Shown: one piece after another, positions 21,480 through 32,200 of the stretch | How the letters are laid out: every line of letters starts with the position of its first letter | Numbering within the stretch: the stretch's first letter is position 1 | NCBI RefSeq assembly: GCF_003073045.1 | Contig: NC_037592.1 | Location: 4,329,924-4,393,923, forward strand | Direction: 5' to 3' | DNA: 64,000 nt | Origin: Pomacea canaliculata | Lineage: Eukaryota; Mollusca; Gastropoda; Architaenioglossa; Ampullariidae | The notes under the pieces: generated by a model | What the model was told of the DNA's origin: nothing | Database searches by the model: none | The model's input: the letters and a program-made list of their open reading frames with translations, nothing else | Position numbers and translations under genes: made by a program

Positions 21480-22620
21480 TCTCGTTTTAGTGAGGAATAC
21501 TCAAGTGGTTGCCTGCGGGACTTGGGTGAACATTTGTGACCACACCCGCGCTACACCTTGCCTTTTTCAAACAACACAAAAAATGGCCGACCAACTGTAT
21601 AAGTAACAAAAACTTATCTAATCGCGGTTGATAAATGAAGATGAGTTCTACAGCAGTGTCCCGTGGCGAGCGACCCCGATCAGGGAAGTGCCACGTCACT
21701 GTCACTTATCTGCCACGCTCCTCGCCCGCGAGGTTGTTGCAGCAGGGACCTGCTGCCTCGATAAGGGACGCATGATGATGACGAGAATAAAGAAAGTCGA
21801 ACAATTAATATGTCCATGGCCACAAACACAAACCTGATAAACAGATGGCTGGATGAAAAGTTGAATGGGTTCCTTGACGAAGAAATTCAAGAATCGATTG
21901 ACGTATAAATCTCTGGACAGTGTTAATAGTGGTAATCGCGATTAGTAATAAAAATAGTGATGATACATCTTGCTTTAAATTTCAGGGCAACAAAGACAGT
22001 AACACGAACAGTGACTCTCGTCGTGTCCCTAGCTTAAAGATACACTGCATACAACTTCAGGTCAGACACAAAGAAAAGTATTCGTATGAAATTCCTGCAT
22101 TCTTTTAATCATAATTTTATAACTTACACTGCTTTTGTACAAGATATTACATGTGAAAGGGTTTCAACATTAAAAAAAGAAAAGTTCCTGGCACTTGCAA
22201 TTATGTCACAGTAACAAAGATGCAACACTATTAACTTTGAGAAGATATACTGATCTACTCATATACCTCACATTTGCTGCAACTTTGGCACCTATATTGA
22301 TGATATACTGTTGGATTACAGTTTTCATGACAAGTTAAGAGTTAGATAAATAAGTTTATATGCACAAGTGTCGTCTCGCCACAAATGCACCGTTACGAAA
22401 TACACACATTTTCAAAATTTTTTTTCTAAACAAGAAAGCGATATTTTGAAGTGCATGCTTTAAATTAAGTACTGTACGTACACTTAAATATTTGGATTGA
22501 ATACTAGATTATATTTAGATAAAAGCATCGATGAAGCTGTTTTAATCCACAAAATGCAGATATTTTTCCTATTTAAAATATTCACTTTCAGTAAGCAAAT
22601 ACCTAGCAGAATTCAGAAAA
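21480..22620. other. Intergenic, nothing recognised
   Basis: AT-rich. No open frame with a recognisable domain, no RNA gene and no clear repeat. Confidence 0.5.
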
Positions 22621-23604
22621 TGGTTTTCGAAACTTTAAGAGATAGATGGCAACACAAAAAGAAATGATCTTCACGATCATTGGTGAATCCATGGACGTAA
22701 GTTCGTGGTGAATCTCAGCTTTTCGCGCTTTACATAATTTGGGCAAAAAATACAACATACCTGTGAAATAACGAGTTTACCAGTCAGCAGAAACAAATTG
22801 TAGGAAAAGAATCAGTGTTGGCGAAAAAGAATATAGTACACAACAACACTACAAATCTGTTCCCGTACGCGTGTACACCGATTACGGTTTCTTCAGTGCA
22901 GAAAAATAAACAAGAGAAGAAATGGTTGTCGACTCCATTGAAAAATGTAGATCTACGGCTGGACGGTTGATCCTCACTGTATGTTGGAGAGCTGGGAATA
23001 AAGTTCAGTTTAGTTTAGTCCTTGTTACTCCACAAGGAGCATAGGGCCGCGGAAATAAAGAGGATTTGTGTATTTTTGTAGTCACAACATGTCCTAATGT
23101 TACAAATCTAACAGTCCGCTTTGCAGACGACACTCAAGGTAAGTAACTCTGAAAGAACGCTGCTTGTGACACAGCCAGTGCTGTCAGGCAGCAGAGACAA
23201 GTAAGGAAAAATTTGAATAAATCCGCAGATTTCAATCTACAAATCTACAAAGTGACAATCAAATAAGACAATCCAACGCAGAGGTAGGAACAAATCCCAA
23301 TCAATCACGGACGGATAAATAAAAATAAAAACATTTTGAGGCGAACACTGATATGGAAGGGAAACGATCACTCAGGCAAAAGTAGTTCTTAAGATACTAA
23401 AATATCATACAATGCCTCATAAAGGTCTTCTCAGCTGTCAGAATAATATTCATATTTGTAGGAATAAGCTGTCAGAATAGTATTCATTCTCTTCGGAATC
23501 ATACTGTTCACAATCACATTTATCACCAAAGGATGATAAGCACATGTATTAGTAATTCGTAATGCTAAATTATGTCCCCTGAAAAAATATAGGTTCCGTG
23601 TTTC
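22621..23604 (-). other. 3' flank of copy C with tail relic
   Basis: The part at about 22620-22960 matches the 3' flank of copy B. After the TGA of copy C (23605-23607) the frame continues ETRNLYFF, matching the ETENVYFQ of copy B's tail. A small indel then throws the frame out. Further tyrosine and acidic codons are visible in another frame near 23440-23520. The ancestral tail is therefore present but broken. Confidence 0.45.
23003..23038 (-). repeat. Short retroposon-tail fragment
   Basis: Minus strand reads GCGGCCCTATGCTCCTTGTG with GGACTAAACTAAACT at the end. It is the same family as the insertions at 5818 and 17415, but at an unrelated site. Confidence 0.4.
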
Positions 23605-26253
23605 TCAAGCTTCTTCTTCGTCTGTAGTAAATACATCGCAGAACTGGATATAATCCTGAAGTGCAGAAGGGAGTGGAAGAGATTTGACCTTAGCTGTCCT
23701 TCGGGAACAACAACCAAGAGCGTGAGAGACAGTCAGGCGACACAAAGACTTGAGAGACCGAGGCTGACTGGCGGCGTGGTTCAGTATGTCCAGCATCTGT
23801 GTCTCGGCTGAAGTCTTGTCTCGGGTGGAAAGCTCCACCTGATATCGTGTATTGAGATCAAATAATTCCCTGTTCGAGCTAGCACCTGATTCAACTAATA
23901 TCTCAAAGGCCCTGACATACTTCTTTTCAAATGCGCGCTGCGTGGGAGATCGTGTTGACGCTTGAACACTTCCCGACAGGCTGTGGGTTTTAGTGTTGTC
24001 TGTAATGGCCGGCTGGTGGGTGGAGACCCCAATCTTTATAAGCCATTTGACGGATTGTAAAGCCAGACGTTTCTCATGACCATGAACAAATATGAGCAGT
24101 GATTTTCCTTCATTGTCTGCAACAATGGGACTGGCTCTTCTTTCCAACAACTGGTGGAGAAGAGAGTTTAAAGATTTCAAACGAAATTTGCCAGTAGGAT
24201 ATCTCCTCCAGGCTTGGAATAGAATAGTTCTTCCATTTTCATCCCGACTGTTAATATCTGCTCCTCGTGCCAGTAAAGCGTCCAGAAAAGACAGCCACGT
24301 TCGGTGATCTTGTGGCCGATATTTTAACATAAGAAGATGCATCAGAGGCTTAGTTCCAAACATTAATCCTATGTCAGCACCGCATTCTACAAGTATTTTA
24401 GCCACAACCCAGTTGCAATTAGAGAAAGTCATTTTCAGAGCTTCGTTTTTACACTCAGCAAGTTCTTGGCAGGAAGAATTGCCTTTGTCAGTGACACACG
24501 ATATCAAGATTCTTACCTTACGCGGATCCGAATTTTTATTTGTAATCAGATAAACATGCTGTAAGATTGTTTTCTTTTCTTGAAAAGTAAAGAAATAGGA
24601 CGATTCGGATTCCACAAGCCACCAAAACAAATCCCACTTTCTATGCTCTAACGACAGCTGTATACAACTCCTTCCATCAGGTCCTGTCTGGTTCACTTTA
24701 AACCCTTTTGTAGTCAGTAACAACAGCAAGTATGACAAACTTATTCCATGGTGACTCAGTTTACCACTGTCCATTGCCAGCCTGTGACTCACAAACCATC
24801 CCTGACTGTCGGGTAAGCTAACATCAGCACCATACTTTAAAAACACGCAAACCATCTTCCAGTTTCCACACTTAGCGGCGAGGTTCAAGGGCGTGTCACC
24901 TTGTGCCTCACGTTCGTTAAGACAAAGGCCACGCGACAGAATCCGTTGAGTAAAAGATCTCGCTATTTGAACATCTACACTAGTATCATTAGCAAGCTCG
25001 TGTAAAAATGATTTCCCTTCTGACAGATCATTCTGGTCAACATTAGCACCACACTCATATAGGAATTGTATAACTTCCCATTCTTTCTTGATCAAGGCCA
25101 GCTGTATTGCTTTGAAGCCATTTTCATCTTTAGTGTTTATGTCCACACCGCTCTTAATCATTAATTTAACAAAAGGTAATTTTCTTTCTTCATAATTTCT
25201 CGGGGTGCTGCAAAAAGCACCTGACAGCAACGAATACGTTGCCGGTTTACAAGACGAGTTATCTCGTCTTAGCAGTCTGTGTAAGACAGACATTCCTTGG
25301 CTGTCAGTGTTATCAGCCCTGGCCCCATTCTCTAGCAATTCTTGTACAATATCCCAATTCTCCCATTGAGCTGCAAGATGAAGGGCGGTGTCGCCATGTG
25401 GACCAGCTATTTCTATATCTGCCTTCCTCTTCATCAACGTCTTCACAATTTTCAAAGACACAGGTGACGTACACTGCACGACTCTGTGTAGAATTGTCAG
25501 ACCATCCTTGTCTCTTATGTTCACGTCGTCCACATAGTTAAGCAACATGTCCACGATTTGTACATTCTTGTTTTTGGCTGCAATTTGTATCAGGGTGTCA
25601 CCGAATTCATCCTTTTCCATCGTGCAAGCAGCTACTTTACTTAATATTTTAAGTGCTTTTAACATATGGGGATCATTTTCAGCAGTTTTCCATTCTTTAG
25701 CAGCCAGGCGATACAAGACCGTGTGCCCTTCATCATCTGTTAAACTGGCGTCCGCACCACATGTCAGCAGTGTACGGATTTGATCCCAATATATTGTTTT
25801 GGTGCTGAGATGTAAGACTGTGTTTCCACACAAGTTTTTGGCATTTATGTTGAAAGGGGCTCTTGCACTTTGTTTTCTATCTGTTTTTGAGTTATGTGTG
25901 TTAGCATGTTTCTCCATAAACTGACTAACCTGTGCCCGCGAGCTAAAACGTTCCTTACTTGACGACATGAATGCGAACTGTTTTTCGATCTTATCCTGCA
26001 GAAGTTCCTCTATTATGTACCAGTTGCCATGTTTTACGGCTAGATGCATGGCACTGTCACCAGAGGGACACAAGGTGTCACATTTGGCGCCGTTATCAAG
26101 AAGATACCGAAGAAGCGAAATATTGAGCTCACCTCTGTTACCATTCATAGCCAATCTTTGAAGAATAGTGAATCCTTCACTGTCTGCTTCATCAACATGT
26201 TCTATTCCATTAGTATTTATAGTCAGCTTGTTACAGAAGTTAATCTCTGACAA
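23605..26253 (-). CDS. Ankyrin-SOCS copy C, C-terminal half (after a frameshift)
   Basis: An open frame of about 880 codons with no ATG at its beginning (the first codon is TTG), continuing copy C after a 1-bp shift near 26240. It holds about ten more pairs of ankyrin units (EADSEGFTILQRLA, GDSAMHLAV, GNTVLHLS, GDTALHLAA, GDTPLNLAA), a conserved last ankyrin (YVRAFEILVESGASSNRELF), and a SOCS box at about 23640-23765 with BC-box SLKSLCRLTV and Cul5-box LPLPSALQDY. It ends CDVFTTDEEEA and TGA. The SOCS box predicts Elongin B/C and Cullin-5 recruitment in cytosol or nucleus; the substrate is unknown. It needs the upstream half to form the full protein of about 1,990 residues, so the copy is either newly broken or affected by a base error. 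Confidence 0.75.
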   Translation of the reverse strand: MSEINFCNKLTINTNGIEHVDEADSEGFTILQRLAMNGNRGELNISLLRYLLDNGAKCDTLCPSGDSAMHLAVKHGNWYIIEELLQDKIEKQFAFMSSSKERFSSRAQVSQFMEKHANTHNSKTDRKQSARAPFNINAKNLCGNTVLHLSTKTIYWDQIRTLLTCGADASLTDDEGHTVLYRLAAKEWKTAENDPHMLKALKILSKVAACTMEKDEFGDTLIQIAAKNKNVQIVDMLLNYVDDVNIRDKDGLTILHRVVQCTSPVSLKIVKTLMKRKADIEIAGPHGDTALHLAAQWENWDIVQELLENGARADNTDSQGMSVLHRLLRRDNSSCKPATYSLLSGAFCSTPRNYEERKLPFVKLMIKSGVDINTKDENGFKAIQLALIKKEWEVIQFLYECGANVDQNDLSEGKSFLHELANDTSVDVQIARSFTQRILSRGLCLNEREAQGDTPLNLAAKCGNWKMVCVFLKYGADVSLPDSQGWFVSHRLAMDSGKLSHHGISLSYLLLLLTTKGFKVNQTGPDGRSCIQLSLEHRKWDLFWWLVESESSYFFTFQEKKTILQHVYLITNKNSDPRKVRILISCVTDKGNSSCQELAECKNEALKMTFSNCNWVVAKILVECGADIGLMFGTKPLMHLLMLKYRPQDHRTWLSFLDALLARGADINSRDENGRTILFQAWRRYPTGKFRLKSLNSLLHQLLERRASPIVADNEGKSLLIFVHGHEKRLALQSVKWLIKIGVSTHQPAITDNTKTHSLSGSVQASTRSPTQRAFEKKYVRAFEILVESGASSNRELFDLNTRYQVELSTRDKTSAETQMLDILNHAASQPRSLKSLCRLTVSHALGCCSRRTAKVKSLPLPSALQDYIQFCDVFTTDEEEA

Positions 26254-29200
26254 TCTGTTCGATCTTTTTTGTGAGCAAGTAGTTGTTCAATTATCTCCCA
26301 GTTATCATATCTGGCAGCTAAATGAAAAACGGAATCACCGCTAGGACTGCGTGCAGTCACATCTGCATCTTTACTAATGAGAAGATGGATGAGTTGAGTA
26401 AAATCATGACTTCTGTAATCCATTTTCTGACTAGCAATAATGTGAAGGATGCTGAGTCCTTCCAGATCACGTTCGTTAACATCTGCCCCGAACTCAACCA
26501 GTCGCTCTGCAAAACTCCACTTTTGCTCTTTCACAGCCATGTGCAGTGCTGTTCCTATATTTGGACATCTACAGTTGAGATTTATACCTTTAACAACTAA
26601 GAGTTCAAGTATTCTCTCATCTGGCTCTTGAGCAAGTCTGTGAAGAATGTGAAATCCCTCACTGTCAGGCTCGTTTATATTAGCTTCTCGTTCTACCAGG
26701 TGTTCGACCATTGTCCACTTTCTGTGTTTAGCAGCCACGTGCAAGACTGTGTCGCCGCTCTGATTGCGAACAAATTGACATGCGCCTTTGTCAAGAAGTA
26801 TACTAAATTGAGTATCCAAGGACTTGCAGCATTCTAAAACGTCTTGGGCAATTCTGTGGAGAATATAACATCCTTCGCTGTCAGGCTGGTTCATGTCACA
26901 TCCTTGGTGAACAAGAAGTAGAGCTATTGTCCAGTTGTTGCATTTGGCCGCCAGATGTAAGGCTGTATCGCCTGTACGACATTGAACAGACACGTCTGCA
27001 CCTTTGTTAATAAGGGTAGAAAAGAAAATGTCGTCCTGTACCTGTGTCTGCTGAGTTGTTTGCGCAAACCTGTGAAGAACATTATATCCCTCGCTATCAA
27101 GTTCGTTCACGTCCCATTCTAGCTCCAAAAGACGTTCAACTATTTTCCATTTACCGTGTTTCGTCGCCAGCTGCATGACACTGTCACCAGCAGAGGTGCG
27201 AACAGACACATTAGTACCTTTGTTAAGAAGGGAACGAAAGAGAGTGTCTTCAGGTGTTTCACTTGAGTTGGACAATACCTGTCTCCGCTGTGTTGTTTGC
27301 ACAAGTCTGTGAAGAACATTCCATCCCTCGCTGTCAAGTTCGTTCACCTCACATTCTAGTTTCACAAGATGTTCAACTATTTTCCAGTTGCCGTGTTTTG
27401 CTGCCAACTGTATGACACTGTCACCAGCAGACGTGCGGACAAACACATCAGCACCTTTGGTAACAAACATCACGAAGAGAGCTTCACACATTTCTTTATG
27501 TGATTTTCCCTTTGGATGTCTCAGCCGTATTGTTTGCGCAAGTCTGTGAAGAACATAAAATCCCTCACTGTCGGGCTCATTCAGGTCACACCCGTGCTCA
27601 ACAAGACACTCAACTATGTCCCAGTTATTGTGTCTGGCCGCCAGGTGTAGAGCTGTATCGCCAACAGAGCTACGAAGGCGTGGGTTGGCTCCCTTGCTGA
27701 GCAAAAGGTTTACAACAGAACCAATATTATCTTCGGTATACTTAGACTCATACTGAACGGTTCTATGGATAACACTAAAGCCTTCACTATCGACTTGGTT
27801 TATGTTTGCCACATCATCTTCCTGAATCAGGTGTTCCATCATAGGGATGTTTCCATGTTTTGCTGCAAGCTGTAATAGGATGTCATCATTTGGAGACAGT
27901 GATGAAATTACTGCGGTTTCATCATAAAGCAGACTTAAAAGCGCCGGGAGGGTTCTCCCTCTGTATATGCATTGAGCGAGTCTATCAAGAACGGTGAGTC
28001 CCTCGCTGTCGGGTTCAAGAGGACTGAACTGTTGATTCAACATTCGCTCTACAACGAACCAGTTTTTGTGTTTGGCGGCCAGTTGCAGCAGGTTATCACC
28101 TTCCGGGGTTTGTACAGTGAGGTTTGCGCCTCTATTCACCAGAAATCCAAAGACATTATCTACACCTTTCATTGATTCCATCTGCGCAAGTCTCTGAAGC
28201 ACTGTAAAGCCTAAAGGGTCAGGTAGGTTAACACATGCACCTTTCTTTACAAGTTCGTCAAGGACATTCCAACGACTGAGTTTCACAGACAAATGCAGCT
28301 GCATGTCGAGTGGAAATCTTTTAAGAAAAGGCGTGTCAAGATAAATGTATGAACTTTTATCCGTGAAAATCCTGTCATAAACTGTACAGCCATCACTGTC
28401 AGGCTCTGTTACTACCGCCCCATGAGCTATCAAATCGTTCACATACCCCCAGTTGCCAAGTTTTGCAGCTAAATGTAAAGCAGTGTTTCCTTCTGAATCC
28501 TTGATTTCTAAACCTGCGCCGCATGCAATAGCTTGTTTTAACAACAAAGACGAATATTCACGTTTGTGTGTCGCCATTGTGTGCAGCACAGTTCTGCCAT
28601 TTCCATCCTGCACATTAGCACGTGCACCAATTATCATGAGTTTTTCAGCGATTAGACTGTTTCTTTCTTTGACTGCTAGTTGCAGGACAGTGTCCCCTCC
28701 CCCTTCACGTGCATCTATGTTCGAGCAGTTTTTCTGCAGCAATGAGAAAATGGTGTCAGCACTTTTCCATATCTCCGAAACAGAGCGAAGGTAAATAGGC
28801 ACCAGGTGGAAGACAGTGTGATTGTCGTTGTTAAAAATGTCGGTTCTGGCGCCACTCTGCAACAAGACCTCCATCATTTTCCAGTTCTTGCTTTTTACGG
28901 CAACGTGAGTAGCTGTGTCACCATCTACATTCTTTAAGTTAATATCACCGCCATTTTCAAGCAGTTTGTTTAAGAGGTAAATATGATGATTCATGCCGCC
29001 TTTAGCAAGTCTGTGCACAAGTCCCAACCCTTCTTCATCTAGAGTGTTAGCAATGTCGGCTGTTAAGAGGTCACGGACCAGCCACCAACAGTTCACTTTG
29101 GCTGCAACATGAATTAATACCTCGTGTATGGCTCTGTGGTGACATTCAGGTATCGTCTGCTTTAGACTGTCCCGTAAACAAAGTAAGATATTAACGCTCA

Positions 29201-29591
29201 ATCCGCAGTTCTTGTTCATGTATTCACTACGGCCCAGGATCCTCAAAAAGGCGATCACGTGGTCTTTGTTGAGTAGCGTCCCTTCTCTTGACATCAGAAG
29301 CCACACGACTTTCCAGTTCTCACATCTGGCGGCCGCCATGACAGCCGTGTCTCCGTTATTATCGGCCATGTTAATGTTCACGTCACGTGACAAGATCTTG
29401 TCCACGATGTCTTCTACAAGCGAGAGACTGATGTTGGATGGCGAAGCCAGCTTGTGGAGGACGAGACATCTCTCGCTGTCAGCCACATCCACATCCTCGT
29501 CACACAACAGGTCTCTGACGACTACCCAGTCCCCACAATAAACAGCCGCTGTGAATGTCTGAGTGTTCTCTCTTTGGGCCATGTTTTTCAT
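26223..29591 (-). CDS. Ankyrin-repeat copy C, N-terminal 1122 aa
   Basis: ATG at 29591 (MKNMAQRENTQ); a second in-frame ATG at 29582 aligns with the start of A and B. 1122 codons then a stop at 26223. The protein is ankyrin units only, with strict alternation of W-type and EGF/HRLA-type repeats. It includes the five-unit stretch expanded in A and C (about 26680-27690). The last residues (DCQRLTSVTS) leave the family pattern: copy A has CAGCTATTTAATC where C has CAGAAGTTAATC, one base fewer. If the frameshift is real, the product is a SOCS-less ankyrin protein that could bind substrate without ubiquitinating it. If it is an assembly error, 23605-29591 is one intact gene. Confidence 0.8.
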   Translation of the reverse strand: MKNMAQRENTQTFTAAVYCGDWVVVRDLLCDEDVDVADSERCLVLHKLASPSNISLSLVEDIVDKILSRDVNINMADNNGDTAVMAAARCENWKVVWLLMSREGTLLNKDHVIAFLRILGRSEYMNKNCGLSVNILLCLRDSLKQTIPECHHRAIHEVLIHVAAKVNCWWLVRDLLTADIANTLDEEGLGLVHRLAKGGMNHHIYLLNKLLENGGDINLKNVDGDTATHVAVKSKNWKMMEVLLQSGARTDIFNNDNHTVFHLVPIYLRSVSEIWKSADTIFSLLQKNCSNIDAREGGGDTVLQLAVKERNSLIAEKLMIIGARANVQDGNGRTVLHTMATHKREYSSLLLKQAIACGAGLEIKDSEGNTALHLAAKLGNWGYVNDLIAHGAVVTEPDSDGCTVYDRIFTDKSSYIYLDTPFLKRFPLDMQLHLSVKLSRWNVLDELVKKGACVNLPDPLGFTVLQRLAQMESMKGVDNVFGFLVNRGANLTVQTPEGDNLLQLAAKHKNWFVVERMLNQQFSPLEPDSEGLTVLDRLAQCIYRGRTLPALLSLLYDETAVISSLSPNDDILLQLAAKHGNIPMMEHLIQEDDVANINQVDSEGFSVIHRTVQYESKYTEDNIGSVVNLLLSKGANPRLRSSVGDTALHLAARHNNWDIVECLVEHGCDLNEPDSEGFYVLHRLAQTIRLRHPKGKSHKEMCEALFVMFVTKGADVFVRTSAGDSVIQLAAKHGNWKIVEHLVKLECEVNELDSEGWNVLHRLVQTTQRRQVLSNSSETPEDTLFRSLLNKGTNVSVRTSAGDSVMQLATKHGKWKIVERLLELEWDVNELDSEGYNVLHRFAQTTQQTQVQDDIFFSTLINKGADVSVQCRTGDTALHLAAKCNNWTIALLLVHQGCDMNQPDSEGCYILHRIAQDVLECCKSLDTQFSILLDKGACQFVRNQSGDTVLHVAAKHRKWTMVEHLVEREANINEPDSEGFHILHRLAQEPDERILELLVVKGINLNCRCPNIGTALHMAVKEQKWSFAERLVEFGADVNERDLEGLSILHIIASQKMDYRSHDFTQLIHLLISKDADVTARSPSGDSVFHLAARYDNWEIIEQLLAHKKDRTDCQRLTSVTS

Positions 29592-29672
29592 TCAAATGTT
29601 GTCATGTCACAAGAAGTAAAACTATCCATTCACTAGAAAGTTTTCTTATGACCGATGTTTTTCCTGTAATAT

Positions 29673-29675
29673 CTG
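29673..29675 (-). promoter_or_regulatory. Conserved 3' splice acceptor of copy C
   Basis: Minus strand TTGTATTCTACTTTTGCAG then ATATTAC, 81 nt before the ATG at 29591. Homologous to the acceptors of all other copies. Confidence 0.55.
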
Positions 29676-30248
29676 CAAAAGTAGAATACAACTCAAAGTG
29701 ACTTGAACCCACGCTAAACATACCAGTTTAGACAAGAAGCTTATACAACGAACTATACAGTAAAGTAAAATTCTACAAAATGTACACATTATTATTTATT
29801 CTTTATATTTGCATTTTATTGTCTAAGTTCTGTTAACAGATCCGAAACACACCGTCCTAAGCTGTACTGTAGTAGATAAGGCATTTTATAATATATTGTC
29901 AGTCACAAAGAATAAAAGAATGAAAGAAAGAACTGATGGAAGGAATAGAGTTTCAGGAGAACAAATCTGTAGCTCAGTGGGTAAATGTGCTTAGTGTCAG
30001 CATGTTATTTGTTTTCAGTGTTTTTAATATCATTTTATTATTATCGTTATTATTAGCACAGAGTGCGACTTGATTTAGCTGTGACGCTGCACGATATAAC
30101 CGCTCCACAAAAATAATACACACACACACACAGACAGAGAGTACGGAACATATTTTCCTTGAAGTTGGAGTCCGAATATTCATTGACTCTTTCAGTCTAC
30201 AATCAATCTACACAAATACACTCATTGTTCCAAACAAATTGTTCGAAA

Positions 30249-31006
30249 TACAGTTGAACCTCAGTTATGCGGTCTTCGATAACCATGTATTCAGTTATTG
30301 GGGATCGTCTTAAAAAATAAGTAAATTGCTAGAGATCACAAGACCGCTAAGATTTACCCGTCAAGAATTCAAACTACAGGAATGTACATTATGTGTCATC
30401 TTAAGTTTTCTTCGCCGATGGGTTTCTGAGAATTATTCTAAAAGGATTGAAAGTAAAGCATCTGTGCACCAGCTAGGAGATCCCCTGCTGTGAAAAACAA
30501 TTAGACTTACTTCGATGCAGAGCACTCGGTCCGAACAATCTCCCTCTTTTTCCTAGTTCCGACGACTGCCACTCGTCAGTAAGTTTTCACATTTGTTTTC
30601 TTTTTCAGCGCTGGGTTTTGTGTGTGTGTGTGAAAAGACTGTATAGGTCGTACCGTCCGAGTAGGTGACGCTTTTTTCTGAGTTTATACAGTTCCCGTCC
30701 GCACCTCGAGGTTAGAAATTGGCTTCGCATCAGTTCTGCCGAAATGTCGGGGTCCAGTGCGGAAGTGAAAAGAAAAAGAGTTGTTTAGTCAGTTGCAACA
30801 AAAATGCAAATTATTGAACCTGCCGAAAACAGTAAATCAACTGTTAAACTTTCATTGGAATTTAACATCGGAAATCAAAAAGTGCGTGATATTGCACCTA
30901 TTCTAGCATTTGCAACTTTTTAGAATTATTTTCGATTATCTGTGATATTTTATTATCCGGATGATGGGCGCCGGTCATTACAGCGGATGATCGAGGTTCT
31001 CCTGTA
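30249..31006 (+). mobile_element. Pogo/Tigger-type DNA transposon relic
   Basis: Element 30251-31004 (754 bp). Left end CAGTTGAACCTCAGTTATGC; right end, read inward, CAGGAGAACCTCGATCATCC. These terminal inverted repeats are typical of Tigger/pogo, and the element is flanked by TA on both sides (30249-30250, 31005-31006), the Tc1/mariner target. From 30744 (ATG) the plus strand reads MSGSSAEVKRKRVV, an in-frame TAG (30786-30788), then SVATKMQIIE and STVKLSLEFNIG. This is the CENP-B-like N-terminal helix-turn-helix of Tigger transposases. The DDE domain is missing, so it is an internally deleted, dead copy. Confidence 0.8.
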
Positions 31007-31659
31007 TTTGACACTTGACCGGCAAGCTAGTTTAGTCGTATGCAAGAAGCACACATCTACAACAAAAGCTTTAACAACGGGTATATAAATACATGCTCTC
31101 TCTCACACACACACTCCCTATATGGCGCTAGGACTAAAAGCGAAAGTAGAAAAGTAGCTATAAATAAATTAACATTCAAGTACACGTAGTCCACTTTTTT
31201 CGTCCTGATGTCGAGTGAAAGTGAAATACAAAAGTGCCAGTCACCTCAGAACTTTACATCATTAACGACGCTACAGTAAGAGTGGTAAATCGTTTAGAGA
31301 GGTCAGGCTAATGATGTTTAGCTGTCCGAGTACTTTCTTCTTTGTCAGAGACTTCGAAATCACAACAGCATGCAATAAAGTTTGTGATAGTCTGAATGTA
31401 TAAGAAAATGAACATAGACACGTAAATTATGTGAATACAAACGAGAATTAATTGAAAAAACTGATTATGTCGATTTTGTTAAAATGCAGGTACCTGACAA
31501 AGCTGTACGGACGCCATGAAAAGGCCCTTTAAAGGAAGACAACTCTAGCTGATAACTTGCTTACCTCAGTCACTTCCCCTTTCGCTCATTGTAATCGTGT
31601 GTTTATATTCACTCATTCGCAAGCACCCAAGCTGACGCTCAAGCTCAAACTCTCTACTC

Positions 31660-31667
31660 ATGCAAAT
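31660..31667. promoter_or_regulatory. ATGCAAAT octamer upstream of copy C
   Basis: Same motif, flanks and spacing to the donor (about 95 bp) as in A and B. Confidence 0.4.
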
Positions 31668-32200
31668 TCGGGACACTTTCAAGAAAGGACTACTTTAATT
31701 CTCGTTAGACAAACCGAAGGAATAATCAGGACATCGATTAATATAAATTACGGGATATTTTTTCCAACACTGATCTTTCACGGGGAGATGTGAGGGTACA
31801 AAAACTGAGTTAGCTGCACTAGACACTGACTTTCACGCATTCTTTGATCTCACTGATTGCTTAGACAGGTAGGTGCGTTCTCGTCGCTCACCTGTCGTTG
31901 ACTTTGGCTCTGCGCTGTCGAGAACCCTTCACGTAAGAGAGTGTAACATACTCTTTTTTCATCTTCTTTTTAATATAGTCCTATTAGGGAATTGGGTAAA
32001 GCTAGTTTGGCACATTCAATGACTTTTTCGTTTTTCTCGCGTGGAGAATTGTTTGCTGCTCTCGCACCTTTCGGAGGCCTGCACCTACTTAAATATTATC
32101 TACCCAAGGGAGACTTGCCTCTGCTTGTATAAACATATAAGTCCAGCAAAGGATTCTGCCGAGAAAGACAACTAACATGAGCTATTTGAAACTGAGATCA

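Larger units (their letters stand above)
29676..32200 (-). other. 5' flank and probable 5' intron of copy C
   Basis: No gene. Blocks match the flanks of A and B, interrupted by the pogo/Tigger relic at 30251-31004. Donor candidates on the minus strand are CAG/GTACCT at 31493 and TGAG/GTAAGC at 31564. The octamer is at 31660-31667, and the TTGTATAA-containing block at 32098-32172 matches 6178-6270. An AC microsatellite lies at 30118-30131 and TC/AC-rich sequence near 31096-31115. An ATGGCGTCC start at about 31516 would open a short upstream frame. Confidence 0.55.

Noticed and set aside
29963-29990. TAGCTCAGTGGGTAAATGTG resembling a tRNA A-box
   Set aside because: No B-box or cloverleaf follows, and the homologous sequence in copy A (TTAGTGGCTTAATGTG) lacks the match; chance variant of the flank.
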